Shown: positions 8,035 through 16,498, numbered from the stretch's first letter. The stretch is 64,000 bases of DNA from Haloarcula pelagica (GCF_030127105.1 NZ_CP126162.1:62001-126000); one strand, 5' to 3'. Notes: generated from the sequence alone by a model not told the origin. Program-made: numbers and translations.

Positions 8035-9213
8035 ATGACGGACGATTCCAGCGGTCACGAAGCACCGACGCGACGCGACTATCTGACGTACGGCGGCGCA
8101 GTCATCGGCGGTGGACTGCTCGCTGGGTGTGTAGGGCAGTCCGGTTCGGGAGACCAGGGGGAACCGACAGACACCGAAACGGCCACACCGGCCACAAAGG
8201 AGTCTCCGACAGAAACGGATTCCTCGTATTCAGTTTCGATGGAGCCCGTCGGAACGGTCGATTTCGACGACGTACCGGAGACGTGGTTCCCGTATACGGG
8301 TGACTATGCGGATATGGGTGTCGCCCTCGGTCACGGTGACGGGCTCGCGGCGATCGGCGTCCGACGACGGTTCGGGGCGCACCACTACGAGGAACTCCCC
8401 GGAGTCTCCGTGGACAAGAGCGAACTCACCCAACTCTGGCAGGACGGGACCGACAAGGAAATCTTCTACGAGATCGACGCCGACGTTCACGTCATCGACC
8501 CCAACTTCATGAGCAACCGACTCCAGTTGAAACAGCGGGATGTCGACGAGATCAGCGAGAACGCCGCGCCCTTCTTCGGCAACACGACGTTTACGAAGGT
8601 CTACGACTGGCACGACTACAGCTACTACTCGATGTACGAGGCCTTCGAGAAGCTCGCAGCGCTGTTCCAGGAGCGCGACCGCTACGAGGCGTTCAAGCGC
8701 CTCCACGACGAGATTGTCGCGAACGTCGGAGAGCGCCTTCCCGAGGAGACGCCGGACGTTGCGACACTCGTTCCCGCGGACGTTCCCCCCGAGGCGTTCT
8801 GGCCGTACCGTATCGGCTCCGGGACGCAGTCCAAACACTGGAACGACCTGCGCGTCGGTGACGCACTGGCGAAAAACGACGTGACGGACGCCCAGGCGGG
8901 TGGCGGGAGGGTCGACTACGAGACGCTGCTGGAGATCGACCCCGATGTCATCGCCATCAGGCTCTCCGGCGAGATCACCCAACAGTGGGTCGACGAGAAC
9001 ATCGTCCCGCACATGGAGAGTCACGACGTGGCGAGTGAACTCTCGGCCGTCCAGAACGACCGCGTCGTCTACGGCGGCATGACCTACCAGGGACCGATCA
9101 TTCATCTCTTCCAGCTCGAAGGAGTAGCTCAGGGGCTCTACCCCGAGGAGTTTGGCGAGGAACAGCTGTTCGACCGCGAGCGCGTTGCGGACATCGTGAA
9201 CGGGAACATCTGA
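8035..9213 (+). CDS. Fe(III)-siderophore/cobalamin-type substrate-binding lipoprotein
   Basis: A 392-residue Tat lipoprotein: RR at 13-14 and lipobox LAGC with Cys32, followed by a Thr/Glu-rich linker and a class III (BtuF/FhuD/FepB-like) binding fold. Motifs include DADVHVIDPNFM, the long helix YEAFEKLAALFQERDRYEAF and the C-terminal LEIDPDVIAI and GVAQGLYPE of this family. It would capture an iron chelate outside the cell. The start is the ATG at 8035, directly after the DtxR-like operator, so it is expected to be induced by iron limitation. No matching permease or ATPase gene is adjacent; the next gene is an FAD oxidoreductase 1 nt downstream. Confidence 0.85.
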   Translation: MTDDSSGHEAPTRRDYLTYGGAVIGGGLLAGCVGQSGSGDQGEPTDTETATPATKESPTETDSSYSVSMEPVGTVDFDDVPETWFPYTGDYADMGVALGHGDGLAAIGVRRRFGAHHYEELPGVSVDKSELTQLWQDGTDKEIFYEIDADVHVIDPNFMSNRLQLKQRDVDEISENAAPFFGNTTFTKVYDWHDYSYYSMYEAFEKLAALFQERDRYEAFKRLHDEIVANVGERLPEETPDVATLVPADVPPEAFWPYRIGSGTQSKHWNDLRVGDALAKNDVTDAQAGGGRVDYETLLEIDPDVIAIRLSGEITQQWVDENIVPHMESHDVASELSAVQNDRVVYGGMTYQGPIIHLFQLEGVAQGLYPEEFGEEQLFDRERVADIVNGNI

Positions 9214-9214
9214 G

Positions 9215-10147
9215 ATGCGCCATTCGGGCCAGCAGGAACGTGATGTCGACCACGACGTGGTCATGGTCGGCGGAGGGCCAGCAGGCTGCGCTGCCGCGCT
9301 GTTTACCGCCCGGTACGGACTCGACACGATCGTCTTCGACAAGGGGAGTGCCGCCCTCCGACGCTGTGCCTATCTGGAAAACTATCTCGGGTTCCCCGGC
9401 GGCATCGAGGTCGGCGTCTTCCACGACCTGATGCACGCGCACGTCCAGAAAGTGGGCGGTGAGATCGTCCCGGAGACGGTCGTCTCGGTCGAACGTGAGG
9501 ACGCGGACGACCCCTTCGTGGTGGAGACGCAGGCGGGACGCAGGTGTACAGCTTCGAACGTCGTCGCTGCGGCGTGGTACGACGGCTCCTATCTCCGCTC
9601 GCTCGACGAGGACGAGATGGTTGCCGAAGACGAACACCACGGTGAAGTGGAAGAACGATTCGACCCGGAGTACGCTGACGCGGACGGACGAACCCCGATC
9701 AAGGGGCTGTACGTCGCGTCGCCTGCTGGCGGCCGGAGCGCACAGGCCATCGTCGTGGCCGGACACGGCGCACACGTCGCTCGATGCCTGCTCGAAGACC
9801 GGCGTCGCCAACGCGGGTACTCGGGCGGCGTCGCCCCACATTACGATTGGCTCCGGTCCGACGCCGAGTTCTCAGGTGAATGGGCCGACAGGGGCCGCTG
9901 GCGCGAGTGGTTCCACAACGAGATCGATGCCAGCGGACTCTCCTCCGAACGGCTCGAAGACCTCCGGGAACGTTACATCGACCGCGCGTTCGAGACACGC
10001 CGCACCGACGAGGAAATCGACAAGGAGGCCGAGCGAGGACTCCGGCGTCTCGTCGACACGATCGGGACCGACCGGGTGCTCGACGCTGTCGACGATGCGG
10101 AGATCAAACGGTACGCACGTGACGGAGGCGACCCAGCTAGTGAGTGA
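9215..10147 (+). CDS. thioredoxin-reductase-like FAD oxidoreductase
   Basis: A 310-residue protein with an N-terminal FAD-binding Rossmann motif (GGGPAG, 19-24, followed by the helix FTARYGLDTIVFDKG) and a second FAD motif near TPIKGLYVASPAGGRSAQ. It lacks the CxxC redox pair of thioredoxin reductase and has a non-standard C-terminal helical extension of about 100 residues rich in Arg/Glu. Following an iron-type binding protein by one nucleotide, it may reduce or process an imported ferric chelate; this is inference. Siderophore reductases of the TrxR-like fold and ferredoxin-NADP reductases are alternatives. Confidence 0.72.
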   Translation: MRHSGQQERDVDHDVVMVGGGPAGCAAALFTARYGLDTIVFDKGSAALRRCAYLENYLGFPGGIEVGVFHDLMHAHVQKVGGEIVPETVVSVEREDADDPFVVETQAGRRCTASNVVAAAWYDGSYLRSLDEDEMVAEDEHHGEVEERFDPEYADADGRTPIKGLYVASPAGGRSAQAIVVAGHGAHVARCLLEDRRRQRGYSGGVAPHYDWLRSDAEFSGEWADRGRWREWFHNEIDASGLSSERLEDLRERYIDRAFETRRTDEEIDKEAERGLRRLVDTIGTDRVLDAVDDAEIKRYARDGGDPASE

Positions 10148-11093
10148 CTTACAACTCGACTGTGAAGGGGTCGAGGGGGCCGAACGACTCCAGTCCCTAT
10201 CAGCCGTCGTCGAGGACTACCTCCTCGTGTGGGTTCTCCTTTCAGTCGGTCTCGGTCTCACCGTCACTGACATAGCCGCCATTACTGACTTCTCGACGGG
10301 TATTCTTGCGGTGATGATCGGGAGTATCTCGCTGACGCTCTCGACCAGGCAATTCAGGCAAATCGATGGTCGCTCGGTCGGGCTCGTGCTACTCGGTCAC
10401 GCGACAATGCCTGTGCTCGCATTTGGCATTGCGCGTCGCCTCGGACTGTCCCCGGAGTTGGTTGTCGGGTTCGTCGTACTGGGGGCCGTGACGCCGGAAC
10501 TCGTCACGCCGGTGATGACTGAACTCGCAGGTGGCGACACGGCGCTGTCGACGACGGCCTTGGTGGTCGTCGGTGTCGGTAGTCTCGGGTTCGTTCCCGC
10601 GGTTGTCACCGTGCTTGCCGGGGGTGTTACCGTTCCAACGCGGCCGATAGTCGAGCAACTCGTCGTGGCCATGGTTGTGCCCATGTTGCTCGCGGTCGGC
10701 CTGCGAGCACGGTGGCCCGAGCGCGTCGGCGCGTACGACGCTCATTACCCGGCTGTCTCTGCCACGATGGTGGTCCTGATTATCGGCGGTGTGACTGCCG
10801 CGAACGCCGCCGCCATCCGTTCTAACATCGGTCTGTTGCCGGGTGTCGTGGCCGGCGTCGTGGCACTGAACGGCCTCGGCTACGGCACCGGCTATCTGGT
10901 GAGTTACCGTGCGGAGAGAGCCACCCGCATCGCGTCAGTGCTCTCGGTAGGGATGCGCGATTTCGCAGTTGCGGCCGCACTCGTGATTGCGGCCGGCCTG
11001 CCGACGATCGCGTCGCTTCCTGCAGTCGTCTTCGGTGTCGTGGAGATGACAACGAGTGCTGGACTGGCGAAGTGGTTCGACCGGGCGGGGTGA
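10119..11093 (+). CDS. BASS/ACR3-fold membrane transporter
   Basis: A 324-residue protein with nine to ten hydrophobic helices and the duplicated fold of bile acid:Na+ symporters (for example GFVVLGAVTPELVTPVMTELAGGD and IASVLSVGMRDFAVAAALV). The family moves organic anions or exports arsenite. I place the start at the GTG at 10119, inside the end of the preceding gene; a GTG at 10140 is an alternative. The overlap suggests co-expression with the FAD oxidoreductase and the iron-type binding protein. It converges with the CC-motif gene one nucleotide away. Substrate is unknown; metal-chelate or metalloid export are possible. Confidence 0.75.
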   Translation: MTEATQLVSDLQLDCEGVEGAERLQSLSAVVEDYLLVWVLLSVGLGLTVTDIAAITDFSTGILAVMIGSISLTLSTRQFRQIDGRSVGLVLLGHATMPVLAFGIARRLGLSPELVVGFVVLGAVTPELVTPVMTELAGGDTALSTTALVVVGVGSLGFVPAVVTVLAGGVTVPTRPIVEQLVVAMVVPMLLAVGLRARWPERVGAYDAHYPAVSATMVVLIIGGVTAANAAAIRSNIGLLPGVVAGVVALNGLGYGTGYLVSYRAERATRIASVLSVGMRDFAVAAALVIAAGLPTIASLPAVVFGVVEMTTSAGLAKWFDRAG

Positions 11094-11094
11094 G

Positions 11095-11433
11095 CTACGC
11101 TGAGGCGACCTCCAGGCGGTCAACTAACCCGTTCCGGAACAGCTCTGTCGTCCCGTCGGGGCCAGAGACGGTCAAGCGAGTTTCCTCGAAGGGGGGTGAA
11201 ACCGTGATTTCGTACGCGGCGAACGAACAGCACTGCAATTCACTCGCCGTGAACTCAGCCAGTGCTTCGAGCGACGTATCCGTGCCATCGAAGCGGACGA
11301 CGACACCGCTCTCGTGGTCCTCGGACCCGAGGTAGTGCTCGACGAGACGGGCTCGGATCTCTTCTCGCCCTTTTGCTTCCTGTTCCTCGGTGAGTGTACA
11401 CGTGACCTCGCTCTCGGAGTCATGCTGACTCAT
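11095..11433 (-). CDS. small CC-motif protein of a probable heavy-metal locus
   Basis: A 112-residue acidic protein of unknown function. The central SELQCCSFAAYEI segment carries vicinal cysteines C68-C69, and the C-terminal half has a GPDGT turn. It resembles small proteins with an ECCPF-type motif found beside mercury and arsenic resistance genes in bacteria, recalled from family knowledge and not tested here. Vicinal cysteines would bind soft metals. Its promoter contains the operator at 11463-11487, whose AT end forms a TATA box 29 nt before the ATG, and the same arrangement precedes the MerB-like gene, so the two are probably co-regulated by the divergent HxlR gene. Confidence 0.6.
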   Translation of the reverse strand: MSQHDSESEVTCTLTEEQEAKGREEIRARLVEHYLGSEDHESGVVVRFDGTDTSLEALAEFTASELQCCSFAAYEITVSPPFEETRLTVSGPDGTTELFRNGLVDRLEVASA

Positions 11434-11462
11434 CGCACACGCTACTTTGGATACTGAACTAT

Positions 11463-11487
11463 TTATACTGTCAACTCCGAAGTATCG
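11463..11487. promoter_or_regulatory. operator of the HxlR/CC-protein divergent promoter
   Basis: A 25-bp element (TTATACTGTCA...CCGAAGTATCG) with ATACT/AGTAT inverted ends. It recurs at 12663-12687 with only two differences. It lies between the two divergent genes and overlaps a TATA-like sequence (11460-11467) usable in both directions. Confidence 0.65.
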
Positions 11488-11511
11488 AACACGGTGTGGT
11501 GAGCAAAAGCG

Positions 11512-11895
11512 ATGCCAGACACTCCCGATTCAGCGACTGAAACGGCTGATTCGTCGCGTCCCGACCACGAGTGTCTCTGCCCGGTCGGCGGCGTGATGGA
11601 CCTCCTCAGCCGACGATACGCGATGCAACTCGTTTGCGTGGTCGATGCGATCGGCCCGGCCCGGTACGGTGATATCGAGGAGACATTCGAGCAGGTGAGT
11701 AGTTCGACACTCTCGACGAGACTCGACGAGCTCGTAGAGGCCGGGATTCTTTCCCGCGAGCAGTACGCCGAAATCCCACCACGCGTGGAGTACGAACTCA
11801 CCGAGACCGGCGAAGAACTGGGGGAGCGCCTCGAACCACTGCTCGAGTGGGCCGAAAAAGCCGACGCGCCGGAACTCCAAGTGGACCAGAAGTAG
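11512..11895 (+). CDS. HxlR-family winged-helix transcriptional regulator
   Basis: A 127-residue regulator with the HxlR layout: CPVGGVMDLLSRRYAMQLV at the start of the wHTH, a recognition region SSSTLSTRLDELVEAGILSRE and a wing followed by VEYELTETGEEL. Besides the usual Cys near the N terminus it has C21, C23 and C42, which could sense thiol-reactive metals. It diverges from the CC-motif gene, with a 25-bp operator between them that is repeated before the MerB-like gene. It is the best candidate for the local repressor. HxlR regulators are usually linked to electrophile or redox stress. Confidence 0.88.
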   Translation: MPDTPDSATETADSSRPDHECLCPVGGVMDLLSRRYAMQLVCVVDAIGPARYGDIEETFEQVSSSTLSTRLDELVEAGILSREQYAEIPPRVEYELTETGEELGERLEPLLEWAEKADAPELQVDQK

Positions 11896-11975
11896 AGCGG
11901 TGCGCTACACGGGTACCGACACGTAGCGAACCCCGAGCACGGCCCGAGAACCGGAGAGAGCAATGCTCTCCAGGC

Positions 11976-12635
11976 TCATTCGGCACTCTCTGCCGGAGCG
12001 GTCGCGGTCAACGCGGCGGCGATTGGTACACCGTCGTCGAGCGGGATGCCGACTGTGGTGGCCGCCACGTCCGTCGTCCAGCGTTCGTAGTCCTCGCGGG
12101 TGTGGAACGCCTTCACGTACGGACAAACGGCTCCGTACACGTCCGACGCCGAGGGCGTCTCGTCGGTAGGTAGGTCACTTTCAGGAGTCACACCGAACGA
12201 CATGACCGCATCTGGTGGCGTGACTTCGGCACCGTTCTTGGGTGACATCTCGATCGCAACGGGCTCTGCCGAGGGAGTTTCAGTCCGGATCCGGACTGGC
12301 TCGTCGACGAGACGTGCGAGCGCGATACCGTCGTAGAAACACCGGAAATAGTAGGTTTCCTTCGGTGTCTTCGCGTAGTGTGGAGTCTCACCGTCGACGT
12401 GGCAGAGTTCCTCGAGAGCGATGCCGTCGCCCTCGACCACAGTGCGAATTGCTGTGATCATATCCTCGAGCGTGTCGATCGAGTGGCTGAAGAACCGACT
12501 CACGTTGTCTCCCACGGCCGCCGGGAGCGCTGCGGTCCTCACTGGCCGCTCTTCGATCCAACTGTCCGTCTCCGTGAGTTGACGCTCCTTCTTATCGACC
12601 GTTAGAGCAGTGCAATCGCAGTCTTGGTCCGACAT
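11976..12635 (-). CDS. merB: MerB-like organomercurial (alkylmercury) lyase
   Basis: A 219-residue protein with an N-terminal winged-helix part and the MerB catalytic fold. The catalytic residues are visible: C99 and D102 in RCFYDGIALARL (equivalent to Cys96 and Asp99 of the plasmid enzyme) and C171 in VCPYVKAFHTREDYERW (equivalent to Cys159). MerB cleaves the carbon-mercury bond and hands Hg2+ to MerA; no merA is in the window. The N terminus has an extra CDC (C6, C8). Its promoter has the same operator and TATA spacing as the CC-motif gene. Family members lacking mercury activity exist, so the substrate is unproven. Confidence 0.78.
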   Translation of the reverse strand: MSDQDCDCTALTVDKKERQLTETDSWIEERPVRTAALPAAVGDNVSRFFSHSIDTLEDMITAIRTVVEGDGIALEELCHVDGETPHYAKTPKETYYFRCFYDGIALARLVDEPVRIRTETPSAEPVAIEMSPKNGAEVTPPDAVMSFGVTPESDLPTDETPSASDVYGAVCPYVKAFHTREDYERWTTDVAATTVGIPLDDGVPIAAALTATAPAESAE

Positions 12636-12662
12636 ACGACATCACATTTATTTTCGAAGTTA

Positions 12663-12687
12663 TTATACTGTCAAGTCCGAAGTATTG
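12663..12687. promoter_or_regulatory. operator of the merB-like gene
   Basis: A 25-bp element matching 11463-11487 at 23 positions. Its AT-rich end (TTATACT, TATA-like on the minus strand) is 27 nt before the merB-like ATG at 12635, so a bound repressor would exclude TBP. Confidence 0.65.
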
Positions 12688-13097
12688 CACTCTCTTCGAA
12701 CAGCCGAAGTTAGTGACCTGAGTGAAACTACGATGTGCCAGCGGAACTCTGCTGCGAGTCGCGAACGCACCACCCTGGTTCACCACGTAGGAGGGTGTTC
12801 GACACCGCTGACGAGCGGTGGGGCGCTTCAGAGGGTTGGATAGGACTACTGAATGCGTCGTGACCTCAGCGATCTCAACTGGCCCGACACCGGTCTCACA
12901 GTCGGGGCCCGTGATCACGGTCCTCTCGAAACCGACAGCCCCGGTTGAGAAGACGACGTACTGACACACAGCCACGGCTGTGGGCACTCTCCTTGGGGGT
13001 CCCGATAGCTGGATGTGCTGGGCCGGCTCGGTCGAGACTCATCGTGACATCCAGGCCGGCGAGAAGCCGACCGTCGCAACGGTGAGCACAGCGTTGG
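12688..13097. other. 410-nt stretch without an intact gene
   Basis: No intact gene is seen. On the minus strand, about 12850-12975, a short open segment reads CQYVVFSTGAVGFERTVITG with G/C-biased third positions, as if it were part of a decayed gene, but I do not recognise it. Confidence 0.35.
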
Positions 13098-13934
13098 TCA
13101 GGTAGCTGTTTCGATGGTATTGATGACGAGCGTCGGCCGGTCTCGCTCTCCGTCGCAGTTGGCGTCTCGCTCGATGGCGTAGGTGATCGGCTCGGTCTGG
13201 TTGACATCGACCAGCAGATCGGCTGTCACCCCGAACTGCAGCGTCGAGTCCCCGCGAACGACGTTGGGTTGCTCGAAGCGGGCCGGATCGTACCCGACCC
13301 AGACCTCCTCGCGCGTGCGGAAGTCGGTTCCGAGGAGACAGCCCCGAAGCGGTGGGAGAGCCAGCGCTCGTGTGAACACGAACTCGTTCGTGGCGCTCAT
13401 CGTCCCGACTCGCTCCGTCATCGAGACGACACCACGATCTTGCCCGGTACGCGGCGGGTCGACGGTGACCGATTCGTTCGTCTCTAGGTCGTAGGTCACG
13501 CCGCCACCGGCCGCGTCGACGCCGATCAACACCGTACTCACGAGGACGAGTCCCAGGACGATCCCGGTCGCCGTCCGCCGTGAGAGCGTTAGGTTCCACT
13601 CGCGAAGTGCGTAGCCCAGCGTGACGAACAGGCCGGCAGAGACCGCCAGTAACAGGAAGGTCCCGGTCTCGCTCGGTTCGTATCGGAGCACCACGTAGCC
13701 GACGAAGACGATGTAGGCGATGCCAGCCAGTGCGAACCCGACCACGTCGAGGATGTCCCGCTGTAGCGCGACGCCGGCGACGAAGAAGACGACGAACGCG
13801 GCGAACAACAGGGCGGCTTTGACCGTGATCGAGAGACCGAACACCACGTCCCGGATGAAGTAGAGAAATGCCGCCGTGGCAAACACCACGCCGAGCGCAT
13901 AGAGCAGTTTCCCGCTGTCGATGTCGTAGTTCAT
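13098..13934 (-). CDS. haloarchaeal membrane protein of unknown function
   Basis: A 278-residue protein. Residues about 10-142 contain five hydrophobic helices (for example VKAALLFAAFVVFFVAGVAL and ATGIVLGLVLVSTVLIGV). The remaining 135 residues form a polar, probably extracellular domain containing two Cys (C near 191 and in DANC), which could pair. I choose the ATG at 13934 (MNYDIDSGKLL) over one 7 codons upstream. It is monocistronic. No family could be named; the arrangement suggests an envelope protein. Confidence 0.6.
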   Translation of the reverse strand: MNYDIDSGKLLYALGVVFATAAFLYFIRDVVFGLSITVKAALLFAAFVVFFVAGVALQRDILDVVGFALAGIAYIVFVGYVVLRYEPSETGTFLLLAVSAGLFVTLGYALREWNLTLSRRTATGIVLGLVLVSTVLIGVDAAGGGVTYDLETNESVTVDPPRTGQDRGVVSMTERVGTMSATNEFVFTRALALPPLRGCLLGTDFRTREEVWVGYDPARFEQPNVVRGDSTLQFGVTADLLVDVNQTEPITYAIERDANCDGERDRPTLVINTIETAT

Positions 13935-14277
13935 TGGGACCAACAAAACTGACACCGGCCTCTCGAATCAATGTTCCGACGGGATCGAGTGGCTCGCTGT
14001 CGAGTGGTGAGCCGTCCCCCGTCGAGGGGCGGTTCTGGAACTCGGATGTGGGACGGGCGACATCTACCTCGGCCTCCTTGCCGAGAATAACCAATATCGC
14101 ACGTCTGCCGGCCCGCATTTTAAACCAGGCTATGATAAATTGTTGACCGTAAATGTTAGAATGGATGGTCGGTGGTGATCACGGGCTTTTCAGGGGCGGA
14201 CCCGTTCGTTGGGGATACCGCTCTTGGAACCTTGCGCCGTTTAGGGCTTGGACTGACGATACCCGTCGGGGGATTCG

Positions 14278-14391
14278 ATGACGGGGACGACGGAAAAACT
14301 TCGCACGATCTATCGCGGGGAGAACCTCTCTGGCCACGGGGAACTCTCGGCTGCCGATGTCACGAAGATCATCGCAGCGACCAACGAGTAG
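14278..14391 (+). CDS. possible 37-residue small protein
   Basis: An ATG-initiated frame of 37 codons ending in TAG, mostly G/C at third positions and acidic (LRTIYRGENLSGHGELSAAD), as expected of a haloarchaeal protein. It could be a genuine microprotein or the C-terminal end of a decayed gene; an in-frame stop lies eight codons upstream of the ATG. No family is recognised. Confidence 0.3.
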   Translation: MTGTTEKLRTIYRGENLSGHGELSAADVTKIIAATNE

Positions 14392-14395
14392 CGGG

Positions 14396-14638
14396 CTAGA
14401 CGCACTCCGAGACCTCCGCGAGACAGGGTTCCCCACGGTGGCCGACGTAGAGCGATCCGACTTGTTCACCGACATTTTCCACGAACCTGATCCCGATGTA
14501 GACGGACCCGTCGGGGTCGGTTACCTTCGATCGAGCACACGTCTGATACGGCGTCCCGGACTGGACGCTGGAAGTGATACTCTGTCCCACGAAGCCTGGT
14601 GTGGAGTCTCCCAGCGTCGGGTAAGCGTGCAGTGTCTC
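14396..14638 (-). pseudogene. C-terminal fragment of an unknown secreted-type protein
   Basis: An open minus-strand stretch of 80 codons ends at 14396-14398 and is bounded upstream by an in-frame stop at 14639-14641. It reads like a beta-rich domain (SGTPYQTCARSKVTDPDGSV, then YIGIRFVENVGEQVGSLYV) with two cysteines that could pair. No plausible start or signal peptide is present, so it is probably the remnant of a longer gene. Family unknown. Confidence 0.35.
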
Positions 14639-15200
14639 TCACTGCTAGCCGATGGGGGCGAATCCCGGAAGGGCGGTACCCCATCGCACTGGCGCCCTGG
14701 GACTGCCGCCCAGTTCGTATCACTGGGGAGTTCCGGAATACGCTTTGTGGCAGGCGTTATCGTGGGCACGGGCCGGGCAGTCGGTCAGCACAGCGCGTCG
14801 GCGTGGTCGGTCTGGCCGGAGCCTGGTCGCGACGAACGGGTGAAGTGGATGTCGGCCTGGCCCGACCATCACCGAATTCCTGTTCGTCTGAGTAAGCATC
14901 ACCGTTTCTGTGGCCAGCACCACGAGATTGCTCGTCGGTTGGCGTAACCGGTACCCGCCTTCTCTACCCAGCACAAGTGGTAGAGCATACCAGAGGTATA
15001 ACGAGCGTTCGGTAATGTATCTTGTCCGAAAGACGCTCCCCGGGTCGACACTGAACCTTCCTGCCCCCGGACCATCTACACGAAGCGTGCACTCACGGCG
15101 TCGGCAGCGGTCGAGAGACGATCACGGGTCTCGTTCCGACTCCATCCAGTCGTCGTGGCGGGATCAGTGCCAAAACCAGTCGGTGAGATTGGTCAAAGAA
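14639..15200. other. 560-nt stretch without an intact gene
   Basis: No supported coding region. Open frames here have atypical composition for haloarchaeal proteins (rich in Ser, Arg, Pro) and are probably spurious. The stretch ends in the promoter of the pilin gene. Confidence 0.4.
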
Positions 15201-15208
15201 TTATATAT
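15201..15208 (+). promoter_or_regulatory. TATA box of the pilin-like gene
   Basis: TTATATAT lies 30 nt before the ATG at 15231, the spacing of a leaderless promoter. Confidence 0.6.
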
Positions 15209-15230
15209 TCGACTGACTAAGACGAGCGTG

Positions 15231-15770
15231 ATGAGTGATCGGGGGCGTGGTGCGTCGTCAGTAATCGGGGTACTGTTACTGGTCGGTGTAACCGTCGTCG
15301 TGGCGGGGTTGCTCTCGGTGTTGGCGCTCCAGATCGGCGATTCGGTCACGCGGTCGGCGCCGACAGCGGAGTTCGAGATCGGCACTTGCTCGAACTGTCA
15401 GAGTCTGGCACTGGCCGACGATCCGAGTCGAAGCGGGACGACGAACTTCCTGAACGTCACGTTCACCAACGGGGAGACGCTCGACGCCGAGCACGTGGCC
15501 GTCTACCTGGACGGGGAGATCCTCTTCGATCCCTCGAAAACCGGGAGCGCTGCCTACTATCAGCCCGCCAATTACGACGGCGCTGCCAGCAACGACCTTC
15601 GGTGGTCGAGCGATCAGATCACGGCCGGCGAGCGGTTGATCCTGGAAGACGATGCCGATGCCAGTGCCACAGAGCCGGTGTTCCGTGACGGACAGGTCGT
15701 CCGTGTCGTCTGGACGAACCCGGACTCCGGCGAGGCGTATACGCTGGTCGAGCGGACGCTCAGCTACTGA
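15231..15770 (+). CDS. archaeal type IV pilin-like protein
   Basis: A 179-residue protein with the class III signal of haloarchaeal pilins: a short charged leader (MSDRGRGA), a likely PibD cleavage before SSVIGVLLLVGVTVVVAGLL, and that hydrophobic helix as the assembly core. The C-terminal domain is beta-rich with a CSNC pair (residues about 55-58). It may be a surface adhesion pilin or pseudopilin. It stands alone; no pilB/pilC-type assembly genes are near. The ATG at 15231 is set by the TATA spacing and by the canonical leader. Confidence 0.82.
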   Translation: MSDRGRGASSVIGVLLLVGVTVVVAGLLSVLALQIGDSVTRSAPTAEFEIGTCSNCQSLALADDPSRSGTTNFLNVTFTNGETLDAEHVAVYLDGEILFDPSKTGSAAYYQPANYDGAASNDLRWSSDQITAGERLILEDDADASATEPVFRDGQVVRVVWTNPDSGEAYTLVERTLSY

Positions 15771-15871
15771 ACCCGAGAGACGACAGCGAGACCACCCACA
15801 CGAGGGTCGGGAACGAACCGGAACGGGGTCGCCGCCGACCATCGCTGTCGACGACGCGCTGTGCCGGACCG

Positions 15872-16498
15872 CTACTCGGCGACGCTCTTGACGAGCCGCG
15901 AGTTCAGGGCGCCGTTGATCGGAATCAGGAGCACCCAGGATAGCATCGCCCATCGGGGATCGACGCTCGCCACGGCGATCGAACCGGCGAACACGAGCGG
16001 AGAAGCCAGAAAGCGTGCGGCCTGGATCCCGACGGTGCGAGAGGCGAGTCCGGCTTCGAGGAGTTGCTTTCGCAACGCGTGTATCCAGAGAGCGGCGAGA
16101 GAAAAGCCGGTGAGCGCGAGGACGGCGGCGATGACGGAGACGCCGAGGCGGTTCGGATACGCGCTGAAGACGCTCGTTCCGTAGGGGACGAACGCCACGA
16201 GGAGTAAAAAGAGGAGATTCAGCCAGACGATTCCCCGGTCGTGGGCCTCGATATGGATGAAGATGCGTCGGTGGAGCGTCCAGTAGAGCCCGATGACCAG
16301 AAAGCTCAGTACGTAGCCGACGTACTCCTGGCTCTGCTCGAACACGAGGTCCGCGACGACAGAGGGCGGCGTGCCTGCCGGCACCTCCGGGACGGTGATC
16401 TCCAGGACGAGCAGCGTGATGGCGATGGCGATGACCCCGTCGGAGAGTGCGAGTAGGCGATCGGTCTCCTCGGATTCCCGCTGGAAAGGGATTGCCAT
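15872..16498 (-). CDS. TMEM175-family (DUF1211) potassium channel
   Basis: A 208-residue membrane protein with six hydrophobic helices. The first helix carries RLLALSDGVIAIAITLLVLEI, a version of the family's RxxxFSD motif with Leu in place of Phe. Prokaryotic TMEM175 proteins form tetrameric K+ channels whose gate is made by hydrophobic residues in helix 1. The length matches the bacterial and archaeal type. It is a single gene, convergent with the pilin gene. The motif change keeps the Arg and Ser-Asp that matter for folding, so I expect a working channel. Confidence 0.82.
   Translation of the reverse strand: MAIPFQRESEETDRLLALSDGVIAIAITLLVLEITVPEVPAGTPPSVVADLVFEQSQEYVGYVLSFLVIGLYWTLHRRIFIHIEAHDRGIVWLNLLFLLLVAFVPYGTSVFSAYPNRLGVSVIAAVLALTGFSLAALWIHALRKQLLEAGLASRTVGIQAARFLASPLVFAGSIAVASVDPRWAMLSWVLLIPINGALNSRLVKSVAE

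Noticed and set aside
9459-10118. Long plus-strand frame upstream of the BASS gene, in frame with it (apparent 544-residue fusion)
   Set aside because: The first 220 codons translate to Ser/Arg/Thr-rich low-complexity sequence and overlap the well-supported FAD oxidoreductase in another frame; the BASS protein starts near 10119.
14960-15020. A TGGTAGAGC sequence resembling a tRNA D-arm
   Set aside because: No matching acceptor stem, anticodon stem or GTTCRANNC T-loop is found within 100 nt, so it is not a tRNA gene.
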